Below are positions 17,664 to 25,999 of a stretch of DNA of 64,000 nt, piece by piece (position 1 is the first letter of the stretch; every line of letters starts with the position of its first letter). Source of the DNA: an uncultured Christensenellaceae bacterium. Its GTDB lineage: Bacteria > Bacillota > Clostridia > Christensenellales > UBA3700. The stretch spans positions 124,001-188,000 of the forward strand of contig CALWKS010000001.1 of NCBI GenBank assembly GCA_944381325.1, written 5' to 3'. The translations under genes were made by a program, and so were the position numbers. The notes under the pieces were generated by a model. The model had not been told where the DNA came from and searched no databases. It was given only the letters and a program-made list of their open reading frames with translations.

Positions 17664-18947
17664 ATGATTCCGATAATAAAATACGGCACAGAAGATATGT
17701 CAAGGGTTTACGGTCGCACTCAGCTGGGCAACGCTGAGTTTGTAGGCGCAGTGGCTCAGATCATATCTGACGTAAGAAAAGACGGGGACAAAGCGCTTTT
17801 TGCCTACGCAGAAAAGTTCGATAAGGCGCAAGTGAATGCTGACAACCTTCTCGTAACCAAGGAAGAGATTGAAGCGGCTTATGCGGAGGTGGACGGAAAG
17901 CTCGTTGAAAGTATCCGCCGAGCAAAAGCCAATATACTCGCTTATCATTCTCGTCAGAGAGATAAGTATTCCAATGAATTTTTCAAGGCGGGAGCTGACG
18001 GCAAAAGCACTCTCGGCTGGATATACAGACCGCTTTCCCGCGTTGGATTGTATGTGCCGGGAGGTAAGGCAAGTTATCCTTCGACTGTGCTTATGACGGC
18101 TCTTCCCGCGGTTGCGGCAGGAGTTGAAGAAATCGTAGTTGCCACTCCCAATATAAAAAATCCGCTTATTCTTGTCGCATGTGCAGAATGCGGCGTAAAG
18201 AAGATATATAAGGTCGGCGGCGCTCAGGCGATCGCGGCGCTTGCTTACGGCACAGAGAGTGTTGAAAGAGTCGATCTTATAGCAGGACCCGGCAACGTAT
18301 TCGTAACTCTTGCAAAGAAGCAGGTTTTCGGAGACGTGGCGATAGATATGATCGCAGGACCAAGCGAAATTCTTGTGATTGCAGACGAAAACGCTGACGC
18401 AGAACTCGTTGCGGCGGATATGCTTTCTCAGGCTGAACACGATGAACTGGCGGCTTCGATACTCGTTACGACAAGTGAAAAACTTGCGAAAGAAGTGCAG
18501 AGACAGATTGCTCAGCAGGCAGATCTTCTTCCGCGCAAAGAAATAATAGAAAAATCACTTGTAAACAACGGTGCGATCGTGCTGTGCGACAATATCGATC
18601 AGGCTGTTGAAGTAGCAGACAAGGTTGCTCCCGAGCATCTCGAGGTGTGCACGGCAAACGCTCACGACGTGGCACTCAGGCTTAAAAACGCAGGCGCAAT
18701 ATTTGTCGGCGGATACAGTCCCGAGCCCTTGGGCGATTATTTCGCAGGACCTTCGCACGTGTTGCCCACGAGCGGAAGCGCAAGATTCAGCAGTGTGCTC
18801 AGCGTAGATACATTTATGAAGAAGACAAGTTATATCGCGTACGACAAAGACGATTTGCTTAAGGGTGCAGACGATATAATTTCTATAGCTCAGAGCGAGG
18901 GCTTCGATGCTCACGCCAATACGATAATAAGGAGAAAAAGCAGATGA
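17664..18947 (+). CDS. hisD: Histidinol dehydrogenase
   Basis: Zinc enzyme oxidising histidinol to histidine in two NAD-dependent steps, the end of the pathway. The 427-residue protein has YVPGGKASYPSTVLM, the IAGPGN and IAGPSEILV motifs, the SQAEHDELAASILVT zinc/catalytic segment, APEHLEV and GPSHVLPT. The TGA overlaps the hisB start by 4 bp. Confidence 0.97.
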   Translation: MIPIIKYGTEDMSRVYGRTQLGNAEFVGAVAQIISDVRKDGDKALFAYAEKFDKAQVNADNLLVTKEEIEAAYAEVDGKLVESIRRAKANILAYHSRQRDKYSNEFFKAGADGKSTLGWIYRPLSRVGLYVPGGKASYPSTVLMTALPAVAAGVEEIVVATPNIKNPLILVACAECGVKKIYKVGGAQAIAALAYGTESVERVDLIAGPGNVFVTLAKKQVFGDVAIDMIAGPSEILVIADENADAELVAADMLSQAEHDELAASILVTTSEKLAKEVQRQIAQQADLLPRKEIIEKSLVNNGAIVLCDNIDQAVEVADKVAPEHLEVCTANAHDVALRLKNAGAIFVGGYSPEPLGDYFAGPSHVLPTSGSARFSSVLSVDTFMKKTSYIAYDKDDLLKGADDIISIAQSEGFDAHANTIIRRKSR

Positions 18948-19525
18948 ACAGAACGGCTACTATTGAAAGAAAGACCAAAGAAACTCAGATCAGACTGTCT
19001 GTAGGGCTTGATGGCTCGGCAAAAAATTCTATTGATACTGGTATAGGATTTTTTGACCATATGCTTCAGCTTTTCTCCTGCCATTCAGGTATGGATCTGG
19101 ACGTTGTCTGCAAAGGCGATACCAGAGTTGACGGGCATCACTCAGTTGAGGACATCGGTATTGTTCTCGGCAAGGCGATAAACCAGGCTCTCGGAGACAA
19201 GATGGGAATTGCGCGTTATGCAAGCAAAACCATTCCTATGGATGAATCGCTTGCAACGGTTACCGTCGATATAAGCGGAAGACCTTTTCTTGTTTTCAAT
19301 GCGGAACTTTCAGGCAAGGTCGGAGATTTCGATCTTGAGCTTGTCGAGGAGTTTTTCCGCGCGGTAGCGACTTACGGCGGAATAACACTGCACGTAAATC
19401 TGCATTACGGAAGCAATTCTCACCACAAGGCAGAATGCATTTTCAAGGCTTTCGCACGCGCAATGAAAGAGGCGGTAAACGTTGTCGGCACAGAGCTTCC
19501 TTCTTCAAAAGGACTGATAGAATGA
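18944..19525 (+). CDS. hisB: Imidazoleglycerol-phosphate dehydratase
   Basis: Dehydrates IGP to imidazole acetol phosphate. This is the stand-alone 193-residue dehydratase with no fused histidinol-phosphatase. The manganese-binding motifs are GFFDHMLQLFSCHSG, DGHHSVEDIGIVLG and HHKAECIFKAFARA. Overlaps hisD upstream and hisH downstream by 4 bp each. Confidence 0.97.
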   Translation: MNRTATIERKTKETQIRLSVGLDGSAKNSIDTGIGFFDHMLQLFSCHSGMDLDVVCKGDTRVDGHHSVEDIGIVLGKAINQALGDKMGIARYASKTIPMDESLATVTVDISGRPFLVFNAELSGKVGDFDLELVEEFFRAVATYGGITLHVNLHYGSNSHHKAECIFKAFARAMKEAVNVVGTELPSSKGLIE

Positions 19526-20124
19526 TGATAGCCATAGTCGATTACGGTATGGGCAATCTGCGCAGCGTGCAGAAGGCGTTCGAATATCTCGGTTACGATG
19601 CGGCGATTACTGATCAGACAAAGTCGCTTGCCGAAGCGTCTCATATAGTGCTGCCCGGCGTCGGTGCTTTCCGAGACGCGATTGCGGCTTTGAAGCAAAA
19701 AGGACTTGACGAGGTTATAAAAAAAGAGGTAGCAAAAGGCAAACCTTTTCTCGGAATATGTCTCGGCATGCAGATGCTTTTCGATAAAAGTCTTGAGGAC
19801 GGAGAGTATGAAGGACTCGGGCTAATCGGCGGCGAAGTTGTCAGGTTTGAGACAGAACTCAAGATTCCGCATATCGGCTGGAATACACTTTTTTACAATA
19901 AACGCACTCAGCTTTTTAACGGTATTGAAGACAATAACTTTTACTTTGTTCACAGTTACCATGCGGCGAAAGTTGCGAAAGAAGACGTTGAAACCACTTG
20001 CGTTTACGGTTATGAATTCGTTTCTAGCGTAAACAGAGACAATGTGTGGGGCGTTCAGTTTCACCCTGAAAAAAGCGGTGATACGGGACTGAGATTACTC
20101 AAGAATTTCGGAGAGATAAAATAA
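19522..20124 (+). CDS. hisH: Imidazole glycerol phosphate synthase, glutamine amidotransferase subunit
   Basis: Class I glutaminase that channels ammonia to HisF. About 200 residues. It has IVDYGMGNLRSV at the start, the nucleophile elbow GICLGMQMLF (catalytic Cys) and the His-Glu pair in QFHPEKSG. Two tandem ATG codons (19522, 19525) are possible; I prefer 19522 because it gives the standard 4-bp overlap with hisB and 8 nt from AAAGGA. The stop overlaps the hisA ATG by one base. Confidence 0.96.
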   Translation: MMIAIVDYGMGNLRSVQKAFEYLGYDAAITDQTKSLAEASHIVLPGVGAFRDAIAALKQKGLDEVIKKEVAKGKPFLGICLGMQMLFDKSLEDGEYEGLGLIGGEVVRFETELKIPHIGWNTLFYNKRTQLFNGIEDNNFYFVHSYHAAKVAKEDVETTCVYGYEFVSSVNRDNVWGVQFHPEKSGDTGLRLLKNFGEIK

Positions 20125-20843
20125 TGATATTATTTCCTGCGGTAGATATATTGGATAACCGTGCGGTAAGACTTCTGTACGGAGAGAGGGACAAGGTTAC
20201 CGACTACGGCGAACCTGCTGAGCTTGCTTCAAAATGGGCGGCATTAGGGGCAGAATATCTTCACGTTGTTGACCTTAACGGCGCTTTTGACGACTCTGCA
20301 GTAAACAGAGAGACTCTCAAAAGACTTGTTAAGGAGATCAATATTCCTGTTCAGCTCGGCGGCGGGATTAAAACTCTGGATAAGATCAAGTTTTATCTCG
20401 AAGAGGTCGGCGTAACCCGAGTTATAGTAGGAACGGCGTGTGTTACCGCTCCCGATATGGTGGACAAAGCTTGCGCTTTGTACGGCAATAAAATTGTAGC
20501 GGGGATTGATTGCAAAGACGGTTTCGTAGCTATAAAAGGCTGGGTCGAAAAGAGCGCGCTTACAGCAGAAACGGTAGCTCTTCAGATGAAAGAACGCGGC
20601 TCGGATACCGTGGTGTATACTGACATCAGCAGAGACGGCGCGCTTACGGGCGTGAACGTTGAAGCTACGGCAAAACTTGCTGAAAAAACAGGTATGAATA
20701 TAATCGCAAGCGGCGGAATGAGTTCGCTTGACGATATTGAAAAACTTATGAGCAGAAACGTTTACGGCGCAATTCTTGGCAGGGCGATTTACAACGGTAA
20801 TATCGATCTTTCAGAAGCGTTGAAGACGGTGAAAAGAGGTTGA
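20124..20843 (+). CDS. hisA: ProFAR isomerase
   Basis: TIM-barrel isomerase converting ProFAR to PRFAR. The 239-residue protein starts [20 protein letters not shown], with the catalytic Asp of PAVDI, the phosphate-binding VQLGGGIK and IASGGMSS loops, and the second Asp in [12 protein letters not shown]. Directly coupled to hisH and followed 1 bp later by hisF. Confidence 0.97.
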   Translation: MILFPAVDILDNRAVRLLYGERDKVTDYGEPAELASKWAALGAEYLHVVDLNGAFDDSAVNRETLKRLVKEINIPVQLGGGIKTLDKIKFYLEEVGVTRVIVGTACVTAPDMVDKACALYGNKIVAGIDCKDGFVAIKGWVEKSALTAETVALQMKERGSDTVVYTDISRDGALTGVNVEATAKLAEKTGMNIIASGGMSSLDDIEKLMSRNVYGAILGRAIYNGNIDLSEALKTVKRG

Positions 20844-20844
20844 A

Positions 20845-21603
20845 ATGCTGGCTAAGAGAATTATTCCGTGTCTTGATATAAACAAGGGTCGCGTCGTAAA
20901 AGGAGTGAACTTTGTCAATCTTATAGATGCGGGAGATCCTGTTGAAGTTGCAAAGACTTACAACGCGATGCGTGCGGACGAGATAGTTTTTCTCGATATA
21001 ACGGCGTCACATGAAGGTCGCGCAACCATGTATGACGTGATTTCAAAGGCGGCGGAGAAAGTGTTTATACCTCTCACGGTAGGCGGAGGGATTTCCACCG
21101 TTGAACATTTCCGCAATCTGCTCAATCTGGGAGCAGATAAGATAAGCATAAATTCTGCGGCGGTTAAGAACCCTGATCTTATTACGGATGCGGCGTTGAG
21201 ATTCGGCAGACAATGCGTAGTCGTCGCTATTGACGCTAAACGCAATGACAAAGGCAGTTTCGACGTCTATCTGAACGGCGGAAGAATCAATACTGAAAAA
21301 GACGCGATAGATTGGGCGGTTGAAGCAGAAAAACGCGGCGCGGGAGAAATACTTCTGACAAGTATGGATTGCGACGGTACAAAAGCAGGATATGATATCG
21401 AATTGACCAGACGGGTTGCCGAAGCGGTCGGAATACCTGTTATTGCAAGCGGCGGAGCGGGCAATATGCAGCATTTCAAAGACGTTCTGACTGACGGAAA
21501 GGCAGACGCGGCGCTTGCGGCTTCATTATTCCATTTCGGTGAGATGACGATATCTGATCTGAAGCAATATCTCGCTTTGAGCGGTGTGGCTGTCAGAATG
21601 TAA
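20845..21603 (+). CDS. hisF: Imidazole glycerol phosphate synthase, cyclase subunit
   Basis: Uses HisH-derived ammonia to cyclise PRFAR to IGP and AICAR. The 252-residue TIM barrel has [18 protein letters not shown], the phosphate loops VGGGIST and ASGGAGN, and the catalytic Asp in [21 protein letters not shown] precedes the ATG. A 248-bp gap with weak hairpins separates it from hisIE. Confidence 0.97.
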   Translation: MLAKRIIPCLDINKGRVVKGVNFVNLIDAGDPVEVAKTYNAMRADEIVFLDITASHEGRATMYDVISKAAEKVFIPLTVGGGISTVEHFRNLLNLGADKISINSAAVKNPDLITDAALRFGRQCVVVAIDAKRNDKGSFDVYLNGGRINTEKDAIDWAVEAEKRGAGEILLTSMDCDGTKAGYDIELTRRVAEAVGIPVIASGGAGNMQHFKDVLTDGKADAALAASLFHFGEMTISDLKQYLALSGVAVRM

Positions 21604-21851
21604 TTGATAAGGTTGCTTATCGGTTGAATAACTCTATTATATAAAATTGAAATCATAACGCGAAAACAACAGTCGGCTAAGGCGAATAAAAGTTTGTCTG
21701 TGTCAGGCAGACGACAAAATTAAATGCTTTGTCAAATCGATACGGATATAGGACGATATTTTGTTGCAGTCGATTGTTTAAAATAAAAACTGTTTACCTA
21801 AAGGTAAAAATAAAAAGGCTTGCGTGAAATGCAGGCAAGACGAGAGGAAAA

Positions 21852-22529
21852 ATGACAGAATTTAAGTTTGACGAGAAAGGATTGGTTTGCGCTATAGCGC
21901 AGGACGCTCTGAACGGCGAAGTGCTGATGCAGGCGTATATGAATAAAGAGGCGATCGATAAGACGCTGGAAACGGGATATGCTCATTATTACAGCAGATC
22001 GCGCAATTGTCTGTGGAAAAAAGGTGAGACCTCGGGACATACTCAGAAAGTCGTAAGAATGTGTTATGACTGCGATGCGGATTGTATTCTTATGGAGATA
22101 ATCCAGGAAGGAGCGGCTTGTCATACAGGCAACCGCAGCTGTTTCTACCGTCAGCTTAAAGAATTTGAATTTACACCTGATTATAAGGTTGTATTTGAAG
22201 ATGCAAAGACGATAAATGACAGGGCTTTGAATCCTGTTGAAGGCTCATATACCAATTATCTTCTTAATAAAGGTACTGAAAAGATTTGCAAGAAAATAGG
22301 TGAGGAAGCAACAGAAACCGTTATCGCGGCTTGCAAGGATAAAAAAGAAGAACTTGTCGGTGAGATATGTGATCTTGTTTATCACACTTTGGTGCTTATG
22401 CAGGACAGGGGGGTAACGATGCAGGATGTATTCCATGAGATGATGAGAAGAAAAGGCAAAGCTCCCAATCCTAAATACGCAAAAGACGATATCGTATCCA
22501 ATAGCGATCAGATCAAGAATAAAGAATGA
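21852..22529 (+). CDS. hisIE: Bifunctional phosphoribosyl-AMP cyclohydrolase / phosphoribosyl-ATP pyrophosphatase
   Basis: Fused enzyme for steps 2 and 3 of histidine synthesis. The N-terminal HisI domain has [30 protein letters not shown] and the metal-binding CDADC and [10 protein letters not shown] motifs. The C-terminal HisE domain (about residue 135 onward) has [18 protein letters not shown] and [13 protein letters not shown]. It is separated from hisF by 248 bp that includes small inverted repeats (TTACCTAAAGGTAA, and CTTGC...GCAAG just before the gene), so it may have its own transcript. Terminator follows. Confidence 0.96.
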   Translation: MTEFKFDEKGLVCAIAQDALNGEVLMQAYMNKEAIDKTLETGYAHYYSRSRNCLWKKGETSGHTQKVVRMCYDCDADCILMEIIQEGAACHTGNRSCFYRQLKEFEFTPDYKVVFEDAKTINDRALNPVEGSYTNYLLNKGTEKICKKIGEEATETVIAACKDKKEELVGEICDLVYHTLVLMQDRGVTMQDVFHEMMRRKGKAPNPKYAKDDIVSNSDQIKNKE

Positions 22530-22548
22530 TTATTACTGAAAAATACTA

Positions 22549-22578
22549 AACAAGCGCGCTTTATGCGCGCTTGTTTTT
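22549..22578 (+). terminator. Rho-independent terminator after hisIE
   Basis: CAAGCGCGC, a TTTAT loop and GCGCGCTTG, followed by TTTTT, 21 bp after the hisIE stop. Confidence 0.9.
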
Positions 22579-22748
22579 ATGTCTCGATTTGATATATGTC
22601 CTAACTATTTACATTATTTCAAAATAAATAATAATAAAAAATAATTGATAATACTTATAAATAATATAATTCATAAATATTATTGCAAAACAAAAATCAC
22701 TTTCGTATAAAATACGGCAAAGTTTTTAAATATATTGCAAAAAACTTA

Positions 22749-22777
22749 TTGCAATTTACAAAGCAATTGATTAAAAT
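22749..22777 (+). promoter_or_regulatory. Sigma-A promoter of tRNA-Val(CAC)
   Basis: TTGCAA, a 17-bp spacer and TAAAAT, ending 14 bp before the tRNA. Confidence 0.8.
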
Positions 22778-22791
22778 ATATTTATGAACTC

Positions 22792-22868
22792 GGAGATATA
22801 GCTCAGTTGGTTAGAGCGCTGTGTTCACATCGCAGAGGTCGCGGGTTCGAGCCCCTCTATCTCCACCA
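22792..22868 (+). tRNA. tRNA-Val(CAC)
   Basis: Full cloverleaf with encoded CCA. Acceptor GGAGATA pairs with TATCTCC; the D-loop is AGCTCAGTTGGTTAGAGC, the anticodon loop TTCACAT (CAC) sits on a CTGTG/CGCAG stem, and the T-loop is GGTTCGAGCCC. Followed by its own terminator, which is part of the 240-bp repeat. Confidence 0.95.
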
Positions 22869-23104
22869 CAAATAGGACAGTGCATTTTTGCGCTGTCCTT
22901 TTTGTATTGAGAAACGGGGTGAAGAACAGTATTGCATTTATGCTCGGGTTCGTCGCCGCAGTAAAAGAATAGTTGTAAGGTAGAAGCGTTGTGCGGCGGT
23001 TTTTGCCGCAGGCAAAGCCCCTCATAAAAAGTGATATTGAAATATGTCTGATGTGCCGTCAGGGCTTTAACTACGCTTAAGCACGAGCTCCTCTGTCTCC
23101 ACCA
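22863..23104. repeat. Direct repeat copy A, from the tRNA-Val 3' end
   Basis: About 242 bp. It begins in the tRNA 3' end (CCACCACAAA) and ends with a degenerate tRNA 3' half (GAGCTCCTCTGTCTCCACCA, compared with GAGCCCCTCTATCTCCACCA in the real tRNA). Copy B at 23786-24022 is about 90% identical over most of its length. The unit carries the tRNA terminator and a GCGGCGGTTTTTGCCGC hairpin. Antisense open frames over both copies are shadows of the repeat and not genes. Confidence 0.85.
22875..22903 (+). terminator. Rho-independent terminator of tRNA-Val(CAC)
   Basis: GGACAGTGC and GCGCTGTCC form the stem around a T-rich loop, followed by TTTTT. The same element recurs in repeat copy B at 23798-23826 with one G-U pair. 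Confidence 0.85.
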
Positions 23105-23194
23105 AGTAAAAAAATTAAAAATTGCTTTGCCTAAGACGTTTGTTTATTGCCCTCTATGATGCCATAAATTAGTTTTTTCATATTAAAAAAACTA

Positions 23195-23223
23195 TTGAAA
23201 TTTATCTCTACTTATATTATAAT
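23195..23223 (+). promoter_or_regulatory. Sigma-A promoter of the zinc-ribbon gene
   Basis: TTGAAA, a 17-bp spacer and a perfect TATAAT, 42 bp before the ATG at 23266. Confidence 0.8.
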
Positions 23224-23265
23224 GCAATAAACCTTTTGGGTAATCTAAGCATTAAAGAGGTAATT

Positions 23266-23637
23266 ATGAAGTGTCCTAATTGTGGAAAAACTGAATTTGA
23301 GCAAATGCAACTTTATGAAATCTATTGCACCGAGGGTGGTGCCAAACAACTTGTAGAATCTTACGTGTGTATGAATTTTGGCAGAGTTGAATTATTCATG
23401 CCGCAAGAATTAATAAAAGAAAGGATTGAACAAAAACGTGTTGCCGAAGAAAGCAGACAAGCAGAAGAAAATCGAAAACATGAAGAAGAACGATTGAAAA
23501 ATCGTATGCAAGAATTAGAACAATTTTTGCAAGATGAAAATCATACCCTTAAAGAATTGAAAGAAGCGCAAAGAGAATTAACAGAAATTCAAAATAAATT
23601 AAATATACAGATTCGACGCACCTATTTTAAATTATAG
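23266..23637 (+). CDS. Small zinc-ribbon-like protein with coiled-coil tail, function unknown
   Basis: A 123-residue protein. The N-terminus has one CPNC knuckle (residues 3-6) and a single later Cys in YVCMNFG, where related ribbons usually have a second CxxC, so the zinc site looks half lost. Residues from about 50 onward are almost pure charged coiled coil (Glu, Lys, Arg and Gln rich). I chose the ATG at 23266 because AGAGGT lies just upstream and the knuckle starts there; an in-frame start at 23236 has no support. It lies alone between two copies of a 240-bp repeat downstream of tRNA-Val, has its own strong promoter and is more AT-rich than core genes, which suggests acquired DNA. No function can be assigned. 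Confidence 0.7.
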   Translation: MKCPNCGKTEFEQMQLYEIYCTEGGAKQLVESYVCMNFGRVELFMPQELIKERIEQKRVAEESRQAEENRKHEEERLKNRMQELEQFLQDENHTLKELKEAQRELTEIQNKLNIQIRRTYFKL

Positions 23638-23785
23638 TTAGAGAGCGTCTATAAAAAATGCTTTTACCTTTCATTTTAAGTACTTGTTTGCTTTGTATAA
23701 CTGGTTGTATTTCAATAAATTATCTATATCAAATGGAATGTCATTATTGGACATCTATAAAATTCGTTTTACATTATGATTTTTC

Positions 23786-24022
23786 CACCACAAAAAGGGC
23801 AGTGCAATTTTGCGCTGTCCTTTTTGTATTGAGAAACGGGGTGAAGAATAGTCTTGCATTTATGCTCGAGTTCGTCGCCGCAGTAAAAGAATAGTTGTAA
23901 GGTAGAAGCGTTGTGCGGCGGTTTTTGCCGCAGGCAAAGCCCCTCATAAAACAGTGATATTGAAATATGTTTGACGTACCCTCAGGGTTTTCGATACGCT
24001 TAGCGCGATCATCTGACTCCAC
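23786..24022. repeat. Direct repeat copy B
   Basis: About 237 bp, matching copy A at 22863-23104. It begins with the same CCACCACAAA but without a tRNA in front, and ends with a more eroded tRNA-like tail (ATCTGACTCCAC). The two copies bracket the zinc-ribbon gene. A 78-codon open frame starting at 23658 merges a lipoprotein-signal-like start with this repeat and is probably a chance fusion. Confidence 0.85.
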
Positions 24023-24209
24023 TTATATTGCTATTAGATAAAGGAGAGAGTTTTTTATCTAAATTTCTTTGTTTATTAAGTCTGTTGCTAGCTTGCTGCC
24101 CAAATGAAAGGGGTTATATTTGTCAGCAAATTAAATCATTTATCAATATTGTTTTAAATTGTTAAATAAATATTGCAATAAAAATTTATCGTAGTACAAT
24201 AAAATTTTA

Positions 24210-24238
24210 TTGACATTTTATTTCCAATATAATATAAT
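24210..24238 (+). promoter_or_regulatory. Consensus sigma-A promoter of the DUF2975-XRE pair
   Basis: A perfect TTGACA (24210-24215), a 17-bp spacer and a perfect TATAAT (24233-24238), 28 bp before the gene. Confidence 0.9.
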
Positions 24239-24265
24239 CAGGATAAAGCAATCAGGAGTGGTTAT

Positions 24266-24757
24266 ATGACGACAAAATCATTATTTTTTTGGGTACGTTT
24301 TTCTATAGTAGTTATCGCATTGTGCGGATTAACTGTTTGCGTGTTGTGGTATCCGTATAGTTTTTCGTTGATAAAAATAAGTTTGTTAGGTTCAAATTTA
24401 TCAGAATTGACAACGGCGCAAAGTTGGGGACTGGTTTCATTCTATTGGGCAGCGTCAATACCGTGCTTTGCAATCTTGATAATTGCTTGGAAAATTTCGG
24501 CATACATAAAGACAGAACGACTTTTTACAAGTGAAGTAGCAAAGAAGATAAAGCTCTGTGCACTTATATTATTGATAGATTTAGGGGTATTCTTTATAGG
24601 CAATATTATCTTTTTGATATTGGGAATAAATGATTTTGCAATAATTTATTTCTTTCTAATTATCGGCGGATTGGTTTTATCCATATTTCTATCAGTACTT
24701 TCATATTACATTGCAAAAGCGGCAGAATTTCAAGAGATAAGCGACGGTACAGTATGA
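24266..24757 (+). CDS. DUF2975-family membrane protein (YoaS-like)
   Basis: A 163-residue integral membrane protein with four predicted transmembrane segments (about residues 8-28, 50-72, 95-117 and 128-150). The topology and the RLFTSEVAKKIK-type loop between helices 2 and 3 fit DUF2975. In B. subtilis yoaS is paired with a small XRE regulator gene, yozG; here too a small XRE gene overlaps the stop by 4 bp. AGGAGTGG precedes the ATG. The function of the family is unknown; the pairing suggests a membrane sensor or target for the regulator. Confidence 0.75.
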   Translation: MTTKSLFFWVRFSIVVIALCGLTVCVLWYPYSFSLIKISLLGSNLSELTTAQSWGLVSFYWAASIPCFAILIIAWKISAYIKTERLFTSEVAKKIKLCALILLIDLGVFFIGNIIFLILGINDFAIIYFFLIIGGLVLSIFLSVLSYYIAKAAEFQEISDGTV

Positions 24758-24978
24758 TAATAATAAATATAGATGTTATGTTGGCAAAACGCAAAATGAG
24801 CGTTACGGAATTGACAGAAAAAGTAGGTTTGACCATGGCGAATATTTCACTGTTGAAAAACGGTAAGGTGAAAGCTATCAAATTATCTACTCTCAACAAA
24901 ATATGTGAAGTATTGGAGTGTCAACCTGGCGATATTTTAGAATATTCCAAAGATAACGATACAACGAAGCAATTATAA
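24754..24978 (+). CDS. Small XRE-family (YozG-like) transcriptional regulator
   Basis: A 74-residue single-domain helix-turn-helix protein. The Cro/C1-type HTH is visible in VMLAKRKMSVTELTEKVGLT followed by NISLLKNGKVKAIKLSTLNKICEVLECQPGDIL, with the usual C-terminal GDIL(E)Y ending. It overlaps the DUF2975 gene (ATGA), so the two are co-translated. It probably regulates its own operon, but no operator can be named. Confidence 0.88.
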   Translation: MIIINIDVMLAKRKMSVTELTEKVGLTMANISLLKNGKVKAIKLSTLNKICEVLECQPGDILEYSKDNDTTKQL

Positions 24979-25040
24979 AAACAGCTTTTTAATTGAAAGT
25001 TTGTGCGCATAAGCAGACTTATTAACATCAGGAGAAAGAT

Positions 25041-25523
25041 ATGCAAAAGTCAAAGAAAAAAATAGGTTGCTTGGTTGTAGCTTTAATAATAATTGCAGTT
25101 CTTGTTTTGTTGGTTCTATATTTTGGTTTCGGAATCCCGGATTTGGGAAGAAAAGAAATGTATAGCAAAAAGTATATAAAGAATAATACAGGAATAGAAA
25201 TCCCTGAAAATGCTAAACTGGCATATCGTTATGATAATAAAAACTTTTTTCCTGTTCCCGGACGACTTCCCGGATATTATGTTTTTAAGTTTGATTCCGA
25301 GCCGTCAGAATGGCTTGAAGAAAACTCGTTTTCTAAAGATCATGACGAAGAGTTTGAAAGCAAATTTAAAGAGGATTTGCCTGATTGGATATTAGAAGAA
25401 CTTTCTGCAGACTATATTGTAGACTTTGAAAAGCCGTATTATTGGCTAGAAGATCCAAATTTAATTTACTTTGTATATGCCCCCGATAAACTTATGCTTA
25501 TCGTATTTGTAAGCAGCTTATAA
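25041..25523 (+). CDS. Membrane-anchored extracytoplasmic protein, unknown family
   Basis: A 160-residue protein with a basic start (KSKKK), one transmembrane segment (about residues 9-29) and a soluble domain outside the cell. The soluble part is acidic and aromatic-rich (SKDHDEEFESKFKEDLPDWIL) and ends in a hydrophobic strand (KLMLIVFVSSL). AGGAGAAAG precedes the ATG. I do not recognise the domain. It lies downstream of the DUF2975-XRE pair and may share its transcript. Confidence 0.7.
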   Translation: MQKSKKKIGCLVVALIIIAVLVLLVLYFGFGIPDLGRKEMYSKKYIKNNTGIEIPENAKLAYRYDNKNFFPVPGRLPGYYVFKFDSEPSEWLEENSFSKDHDEEFESKFKEDLPDWILEELSADYIVDFEKPYYWLEDPNLIYFVYAPDKLMLIVFVSSL

Positions 25524-25563
25524 AAACAAATTTTATTGCTAAAATGAAAAATGTAATTATTAA

Positions 25564-25812
25564 AATTTTTATGAAAGATATACAAATATAGCAAACCTCA
25601 ATCCAGGTAAAAGAGCTTCCCAAAAAAGAAATGCGATTGTTTTATCTATTTTGCATTGGATGATTATTGCTTTGATTTTCAGTATTGTCGGGCTGGTGTC
25701 AAAAAGCTGGTTCTTTAGTTGGGTGCTTCTGATATTTGCGGTAATTATTTATATGTCATTGATATTTGTGCTGATATATTTTGACCGCGCAAATAAGAAA
25801 AACACGCGCTGA
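25564..25812 (+). pseudogene. Fragment of a two-helix membrane protein gene lacking its start
   Basis: An 83-codon open frame with no ATG, GTG or TTG near its beginning. It reads YTNIANLNPGKRASQ, then two hydrophobic helices (IVLSILHWMIIALIFSIVGL and WVLLIFAVIIYMSLIFVLIY) and a basic tail ending NKKNTR. The hydrophobic pattern and charged ends look like the C-terminal part of a real membrane protein whose 5' half has been lost. The stop falls inside a perfect 9-bp inverted repeat (25805-25827). Confidence 0.5.
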
Positions 25813-25827
25813 CTTACCGTCAGCGCG
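25805..25827. repeat. Perfect inverted repeat
   Basis: CGCGCTGAC, TTACC loop, GTCAGCGCG. There is no strong T-run directly after it, so it is either a weak terminator or a hairpin of another kind. Confidence 0.55.
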
Positions 25828-25847
25828 ATGTATTATTTGTGCTTTTG

Positions 25848-25875
25848 AAACCGCTATATGATTACAGCGGTTTTT
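25848..25875 (+). terminator. Probable Rho-independent terminator
   Basis: AAACCGCT and AGCGGTTT stem around a 10-nt loop, followed by TT in a T-rich stretch; it closes the 24.2-25.8 kb transcript. Confidence 0.65.
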
Positions 25876-25942
25876 GCAAACAAAAAATAGTTTTTTTATC
25901 AAAACGCAACCGCTGATTGACAAATTGTATGCATGACTGTGG

Positions 25943-25971
25943 TGGAAAAAGGCAAAATCTTATGGTATAAT
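25943..25971 (+). promoter_or_regulatory. Extended -10 promoter of the XRE-membrane gene
   Basis: TGG-TATAAT (-10 at 25966-25971) with a weak TGGAAA 17 bp upstream, 28 bp before the start codon. Confidence 0.6.
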
Positions 25972-25999
25972 TTTTGTATAAATCAGGAGGTGTGTTGTA

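Noticed and set aside
22825-23025. Minus-strand frame over repeat copy A (and its twin at 23774-24022)
   Set aside because: Antisense reading of the tRNA 3' end and repeat; frames of this kind recur behind tRNA genes and are not genes.
23658-23894. 78-codon frame with a lipoprotein-like start
   Set aside because: No ribosome binding site, and the second half is only the translated repeat; probably a chance fusion.
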